Source: JBDTMT01 sp033764095
Lineage (GTDB): Bacteria > Desulfobacterota > Binatia > HRBIN30 > CADEER01
NCBI GenBank assembly: GCA_033764095.1
Contig: JANRJF010000388.1
Location: 1-49,480 of the forward strand
Direction of reading: 5' to 3'
Length of the DNA stretch: 49,480 bases
The translations under genes were made by a program, and so were the position numbers. Shown in pieces: positions 48,277 to 49,480 of the stretch. The stretch's first letter is position 1. Every line of letters begins with the position of its first letter. Under the pieces are notes generated by a model. The model was not told the DNA's origin and searched no databases. It worked only from the letters and a program-made list of their open reading frames with translations.

Positions 48277-49480
48277 ATGATGGCAACAGCTGAGCGGCGG
48301 GTCGCGAGAGTCATTCCGAAACTGCTGAGTGCCGGAGCCGCGCTGCTCCTGTTGGTGGCCTCCGCTGGCCGCGCCAGCGCTCAGGTGCAGGAAAGTGAGT
48401 TCCGCGCCGCCGACGGCACCACCTACCAGGTGCTCACCGCCTCGAACCTCGGCGGCGGTGCCGAGCGCCTGAAGATCACCACCATCGCTGGCGCCATCGC
48501 CGGCGCCGGCTCGTGCTCGTTTACCGGTGACATGTCGGGCGACGGCGCTTCCGCCATCGGTGGCGTGCTGCCGCCGACCATGACCCTGCACCCGTACAAC
48601 TCGATCCGCCGCACCTATCGCCTGACGCCGAACGACATCAGCATGCTCAGCTTCAACTCGGCCTTCGGTGGCCGCGTCACGTTGGGTACAGGTGGCGCCG
48701 CCCTCAGCGTCTGCGCCTCGAATTTTGATTGCAGCGGTCAGCCCAATCCGCAGACGCTGGTGGCGCTCAGCTCGACCGACGGCGGCGTTGGCGCCGCCTG
48801 CATCGGAGAGGACCGTCAGGCGATTTGCGATGGCATGAACCTGCGCGACGTCTTCGGCTTCGGCATTCCCGCCTCCGGCAATCCGCCGATCTGCACGACG
48901 CCGTCACAGATCACCGTGAACACGACCGTCTGCGCGGCGGAGCCGACTGACGGCTTCACGCTGAACAACGGCGAGGCAATCGTCTTCGTCTACAACAGCT
49001 CGCTGGCGACCTCCGGCTTCGCGGTCGCGGCCGGCGGCTTCGGCATCACGGCCGACATCGTCAATCCTGCGGGCTGCGCCGCGAACACGGTGATCAGCGC
49101 CACCGGCGACAACGACAGCCAGCCGGCACCGCCGCCGCCGACCTCGACGCCGACCAACACGCCGACGAATACGCCGACCAACACGCCGACCTCGACGCCG
49201 ACCAACACCCCGACCAACACCCCGACGTTCACGCCGACGAACACGCCGACCAACACGCCGACCAACACGCCGACGAATACGCCGACCAACACGCCGACCA
49301 ACACGCCGACGAATACGCCGACGAGCACGCCGACCAACACCCCGACCAACACGCCGACGAATACGCCGACGAATACGCCGACCAACACCCCGACGGCGAC
49401 GCCGACGAATACGCCGACCAACACGCCGACCAACACGCCGACGTCGACCAACACGCCGACGCACACGCCGACCAACACGC
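48277..49480 (+). CDS. Secreted 8-Cys domain protein, paralogue C (3' end beyond window)
   Basis: At least 401 residues, open at the window end. Signal peptide (LLSAGAALLLLVASAGRASA), 8-Cys domain (~36-283; ESEFRAADGTTYQVLTASNL, GGVLPPTMTLHPYNSIRRTY, NTTVCAAEPTDGFTL, SGFAVAAGGFGITAD), then a pure TPTN/TPTS linker from ~283 to the end of the window, 115 residues without break. By analogy with paralogue B a membrane-type sorting tail should follow, but it is not in the window. The ATG at 48277 (or the next codon 48280) follows GGTGGAGAG. Function is unknown; the three paralogues share all eight cysteines, so a disulfide-held domain is likely. Confidence 0.82.
   Translation, partial: MMATAERRVARVIPKLLSAGAALLLLVASAGRASAQVQESEFRAADGTTYQVLTASNLGGGAERLKITTIAGAIAGAGSCSFTGDMSGDGASAIGGVLPPTMTLHPYNSIRRTYRLTPNDISMLSFNSAFGGRVTLGTGGAALSVCASNFDCSGQPNPQTLVALSSTDGGVGAACIGEDRQAICDGMNLRDVFGFGIPASGNPPICTTPSQITVNTTVCAAEPTDGFTLNNGEAIVFVYNSSLATSGFAVAAGGFGITADIVNPAGCAANTVISATGDNDSQPAPPPPTSTPTNTPTNTPTNTPTSTPTNTPTNTPTFTPTNTPTNTPTNTPTNTPTNTPTNTPTNTPTSTPTNTPTNTPTNTPTNTPTNTPTATPTNTPTNTPTNTPTSTNTPTHTPTNT
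49141..49480. repeat. 12-bp tandem repeat coding TPTN
   Basis: About 28 units of ACGCCGACCAAC and close variants (ACGCCGACGAAT, ACGCCGACCTCG, ACGCCGACGTTC) encode Thr-Pro-Thr-Asn/Ser/Phe inside the 8-Cys gene C. The array runs to the last base of the window. The array is nearly free of silent change except at the third bases of Asn and Thr codons. Confidence 0.9.

Noticed and set aside
48904..49478. Minus-strand frames of VGVLVGV and RRRVGRR type
   Set aside because: They are the complement of the TPTN tandem array in gene C and have no other content.
1..49480. tRNA or rRNA genes, prophage, integrase or transposase
   Set aside because: None could be recognised in any intergenic region or reading frame.

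Overview
This is a very GC-rich window (about 70% by eye) with dense, mostly short-spaced genes. Gene content is that of a free-living, soil- or sediment-type Gram-negative bacterium: two M48 proteases, Tat translocase, a secreted-protein repertoire with Thr/Pro linkers, dockerin-like EF-hand repeats and C-terminal sorting tails. The combination of NTPT/TATA linkers, a GDCxGDxxVTVxEL dockerin-like repeat and a MYXO-CTERM-like tail fits the old 'Deltaproteobacteria' (Binatota/Desulfobacterota/Myxococcota-like). That placement is inference. No rRNA, tRNA, phage, transposase or CRISPR array was seen. Both ends of the window lie in repeats (a 25-bp-arm hairpin at 7-68 and a TPTN-coding tandem repeat from about 49140 to the end), so it may be a contig broken at repeats.

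Layout. 0.2-3.3 kb: htpX, a CDP-alcohol phosphatidyltransferase, an acyl-CoA-dehydrogenase-like flavoprotein and a small SEC-C protein. 3.3-7.6 kb: two secreted dockerin-like proteins around an aldo/keto reductase. 7.7-15.3 kb: a giant AAA/TPR-type ATPase, a conserved hypothetical, a lone molybdopterin oxidoreductase and a seven-bladed Vgb-like propeller with a dockerin-like tail. 15.4-19.0 kb: a secreted two-cohesin protein with MYXO-CTERM-like tail, divergent from an MFS exporter. 19.1-20.4 kb: a KDSR-like SDR translationally overlapped by a DUF559 nuclease-like gene that sits between inverted G-tract repeats. 20.4-31.1 kb: two small secreted proteins, an M48/DUF937 pair, a DUF420 membrane protein, an SDR/PAS histidine kinase pair, a D-aminoacylase-type amidohydrolase, cold-shock protein, ilvD and an acyl-CoA desaturase. 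31.3-41.7 kb: an 8-Cys secreted protein, hemW, an MFE-2-like SDR, the tatA/DUF3108/GT2 operon, a GcvR-like ACT protein, infC, and the pepN-orn-purN operon. 41.8-49.5 kb: a secretome block with a cohesin protein, a double six-bladed NHL propeller with dockerin and cohesin, and two more 8-Cys paralogues, the last running off the window.

Three things stand out. First, cohesin-like and dockerin-like modules are spread over six secreted proteins, which could form a surface complex that is not an obvious cellulosome. Second, intergenic palindromes of several unrelated sequences share one architecture: two to four 6-9 bp direct repeats per arm, arms inverted, often with T.G wobble differences. In two places they have become part of a gene. 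Third, the DUF559 gene lies inside near-identical inverted repeats that appear to supply both its own ribosome binding site and that of the downstream gene, the structure expected of a small repeat-borne mobile cassette.
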